A stretch of DNA of 64,000 bases from Bacteroidales bacterium. GTDB taxonomy: Bacteria; Bacteroidota; Bacteroidia; Bacteroidales; UBA4181. Positions within the stretch are counted from its first letter, which is position 1. The number at the start of each line of letters is the position of its first letter. The stretch is from positions 1 through 64,000 of the forward strand of contig JAISOY010000095.1 of NCBI GenBank assembly GCA_031275285.1, given 5' to 3'. The translations under genes and the position numbers were made by a program. Shown here piece by piece: positions 62,338-64,000 of the stretch. The notes under the pieces were generated by a model. That model made no database searches and was not told the DNA's origin. It worked only from the letters and a program-made list of their open reading frames with translations.

Positions 62338-63666
62338 CTATCTTTTTGGTGCATTGCGCATCATTTTTGACATCTTGTTTTTATCTGTCATCATGCGCAT
62401 CATTTTCCGGGTTTCATCAAACTGCTTGATCAACCGGTTTACTTCCTGAATATTGGTCCCACTTCCGTCAGCGATACGTTGCCGGCGGCTTCCGTTCAAA
62501 ATAGCAGGATTGGAGCGTTCTATGGGGGTCATGGAATGAATGATGGCTTCAATTCCTTTAAAAGCGTCATCGTCAATATCAAGATCCCGTATCGCTTTGC
62601 CAACTCCTGGAATCATCGAAGCCAGATCTTTCAGGTTACCCATCTTTTTTATCTGGTGTATCTGACTCAGGAAATCATCGAAATCAAATTTATTTTTGGC
62701 AATCTTTTTCTGCAATTTACGGGCTTCTTCCTCATCGTATTGTTCCTGTGCTTTTTCTACCAAAGAAATAATATCGCCCATGCCTAAAATACGATCAGCC
62801 ATACGTTCGGGATGGAAAACATCCAATGCTTCCATCTTCTCGCCCGAACTGATAAATTTGATAGGCTTATGTACCACCGACATGATAGAAATAGCCGCAC
62901 CACCACGGGTATCACCATCTAATTTGGTCAATACCACACCATTGAAATCCAAACGATCATTAAATTCCTTGGCTGTATTGACAGCATCCTGCCCGGTCAT
63001 CGAATCGACCACAAATAATATTTCTTCCGGATTGACGGCTTTCTTTATAGCAGCTATTTCATCCATCATCTCCTGATCTACTGCCAAACGACCAGCCGTA
63101 TCTATAATAACGGTATTGAATCCCTGTTGTTTGGCATGCTTGATCGCATTTTCCGCAATTTTAACCGGATTTTTATTGTCATCTTCCGAATATACGGGTA
63201 CACTTACCTGTTCACCCAATACCTTTAACTGCTCAATAGCCGCAGGCCTGTATACGTCACCAGCTACCAACAATACGGAGCGATTTTTCTTAGATTTCAG
63301 ATGATTGGCCAGTTTACCGCTAAAAGTGGTCTTACCGGAACCCTGTAGACCGGCGATCAATATAACAGAAGGATTACCTTTAAGGCTGATATCCACCGAT
63401 TGGCCACCCATGAGCAACGCTAATTCGTCACGGGTAATTTTTACCATCATTTCACTGGGTTTCACAGCGGTAAGCACATTCAGGCCCAACGCTTTCTCTT
63501 TTACCCTATCCGTAAAATCCTTTGCAATCTTGTAGTTAACGTCAGCATCCAATAAAGCCTTCCGCACCTCTTTCAGTGTCTCGGCGACATTAATATCCGT
63601 AATCCTTCCTTGCCCCTTCAGGGTTTTAAACGCGCGATCCAGCTTATCCGATAAATTCTCAAACAT
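62338..63666 (-). CDS. ffh: Signal recognition particle protein Ffh
   Basis: A 442-residue SRP54 GTPase. The N domain (about 1-90) is followed by the G domain with P-loop AGLQGSGKTTFSGKLA, DTAGRL and TKLDGDTRGGAA, and the C-terminal M domain has the methionine-rich tail (RKMMRMMTDKNKMSKMM) that binds signal peptides and 4.5S RNA. The SRP RNA gene is not in the window. A -7-like box (TAATTTTG on the minus strand, 63804-63811) would place copy G of the repeat in the mRNA leader. Confidence 0.97.
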   Translation of the reverse strand: MFENLSDKLDRAFKTLKGQGRITDINVAETLKEVRKALLDADVNYKIAKDFTDRVKEKALGLNVLTAVKPSEMMVKITRDELALLMGGQSVDISLKGNPSVILIAGLQGSGKTTFSGKLANHLKSKKNRSVLLVAGDVYRPAAIEQLKVLGEQVSVPVYSEDDNKNPVKIAENAIKHAKQQGFNTVIIDTAGRLAVDQEMMDEIAAIKKAVNPEEILFVVDSMTGQDAVNTAKEFNDRLDFNGVVLTKLDGDTRGGAAISIMSVVHKPIKFISSGEKMEALDVFHPERMADRILGMGDIISLVEKAQEQYDEEEARKLQKKIAKNKFDFDDFLSQIHQIKKMGNLKDLASMIPGVGKAIRDLDIDDDAFKGIEAIIHSMTPIERSNPAILNGSRRQRIADGSGTNIQEVNRLIKQFDETRKMMRMMTDKNKMSKMMRNAPKR

Positions 63667-63688
63667 ATTGATAGAATATTTTATTACT

Positions 63689-63781
63689 AAGCACTCAGTG
63701 CTATTTATTGTTTTCTTAAGTCACATTGATCAAATTGATTACATTCAGCAAATGTGACATTAATTGTTTTATATTACTTAA
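63689..63781 (+). repeat. Dispersed 93-bp repeat, copy G (closest to consensus)
   Basis: Copy G holds the intact palindrome AGCACTCAGTGCT (63690-63702), TTGTTTTCTTAAG, and the arms GTCACATT and AATGTGAC as a perfect 8-bp inverted repeat enclosing the core GATCAAATTGATTAC. It ends at TATTACTTAA. It lies 22 bp upstream of the ffh start and may fold in the ffh leader. Confidence 0.92.
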
Positions 63782-63803
63782 TATACATTCTGAAAAGAAG
63801 ATG

Positions 63804-63811
63804 CAAAATTA
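63804..63811 (-). promoter_or_regulatory. Candidate -7 element upstream of ffh
   Basis: The minus strand reads TAATTTTG, matching TAnnTTTG. No TTTG was found at the -33 spacing. If used, transcription would start near 63797 and pass through repeat copy G before the ffh ATG. Confidence 0.4.
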
Positions 63812-64000
63812 GTAAAAAATAACCTACCATATACTCATTCAATTATTAAGCCCATAAATCAAAAATCCTTTAAACGGTTATCCTTTCATGAAAAACATCC
63901 ATACAATAAAATATATCAATGTTTTATGGATATATCTCCACGGGTATATGAATGATCATCCAATCAACAGATGATTTCAATTTCAATTTTCACAAATCGT
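63812..64000. other. AT-rich interval to window end with no supported gene
   Basis: The last 190 bp are AT-rich and show no coding frame, hairpin or further repeat copy that I can support. A gene may begin just beyond the window. Confidence 0.4.

Noticed and set aside
2305-63781. The dispersed repeat as a simple mobile promoter
   Set aside because: No copy shows a TTTG/TAnnTTTG promoter pair in either direction, and the only promoter boxes seen lie outside the copies.
2305-63781. The repeat as a CRISPR array or tandem repeat
   Set aside because: Copies are single, far apart, diverged and in both orientations, with no regular spacers and no cas genes.

Overview
The window is AT-rich chromosomal DNA from a member of the Bacteroidota, most likely Bacteroidales. 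The evidence is type IX secretion (T9SS) genes with gliding-type C-terminal sorting domains and SprB repeats, PorP/SprF proteins, several promoters of the Bacteroidota form (TTTG, about 20 bp, TAnnTTTG), a TonB-dependent receptor, lipid A-type acyltransferase, carbohydrate-active lipoproteins, DUF3098 beside ftsX, and a Bacteroidota-type lysyl-tRNA synthetase. I saw no rRNA, tRNA, CRISPR array, transposase or phage gene.

Layout. 1-6300: a cut-off transglutaminase-like exported protein, a phosphodiesterase-type lipoprotein, an acyl carrier protein/acyltransferase pair, and a leftward operon of an ECF sigma factor with a membrane-spanning C-terminal extension plus a surface protein with about eight 21-residue repeats. 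6900-18900: ftsH with a small partner gene, an AraC regulator, smpB and a PorE-like OmpA protein, then divergent ftsX, DUF3098 and lysS, followed by pirin, ispH, larB and bcp. 19000-29700: a nitroreductase/MarR pair behind a textbook promoter, leuS, a DUF6569 (ARPP-1) protein, a biotin-dependent carboxyltransferase with its biotin carrier, and a GH35 beta-galactosidase. 30000-41300: a sugar isomerase, a GH78 rhamnosidase and a frameshifted TIM-barrel-like gene, an AraC/TonB receptor/lipoprotein operon, cardiolipin synthase, and two parS-like palindromes. 41300-43200: mnmG. 43387-60192: a 17-kb rightward block of T9SS surface adhesins with secretion partners. 60200-64000: a methyltransferase, three small genes and ffh.

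Working together: the 17-kb block reads as two adhesin/PorP modules. A 934-residue type-B adhesin is followed by a TPR/propeller/OmpA protein and a PorP/SprF protein; after a SPOR-domain protein comes a 2981-residue adhesin with its own PorP/SprF protein and an exported protein of unknown function. The PorP/SprF proteins are expected to support export or anchoring of the adjacent adhesins. GH35, isomerase and GH78 genes suggest breakdown of galactose-, rhamnose- and possibly arabinose-containing plant polysaccharide, without a SusCD pair in view. The parS-like sites beside mnmG suggest an origin-proximal position.

The most unusual signal outside the genes is a roughly 93-bp dispersed repeat with seven diverged copies (2305, 6400, 6799, 9981, 23612, 29731, 63689). 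Each carries a 13-bp palindrome or its decayed form at one end and a conserved internal core; every copy lies upstream of at least one gene start and none between convergent genes.
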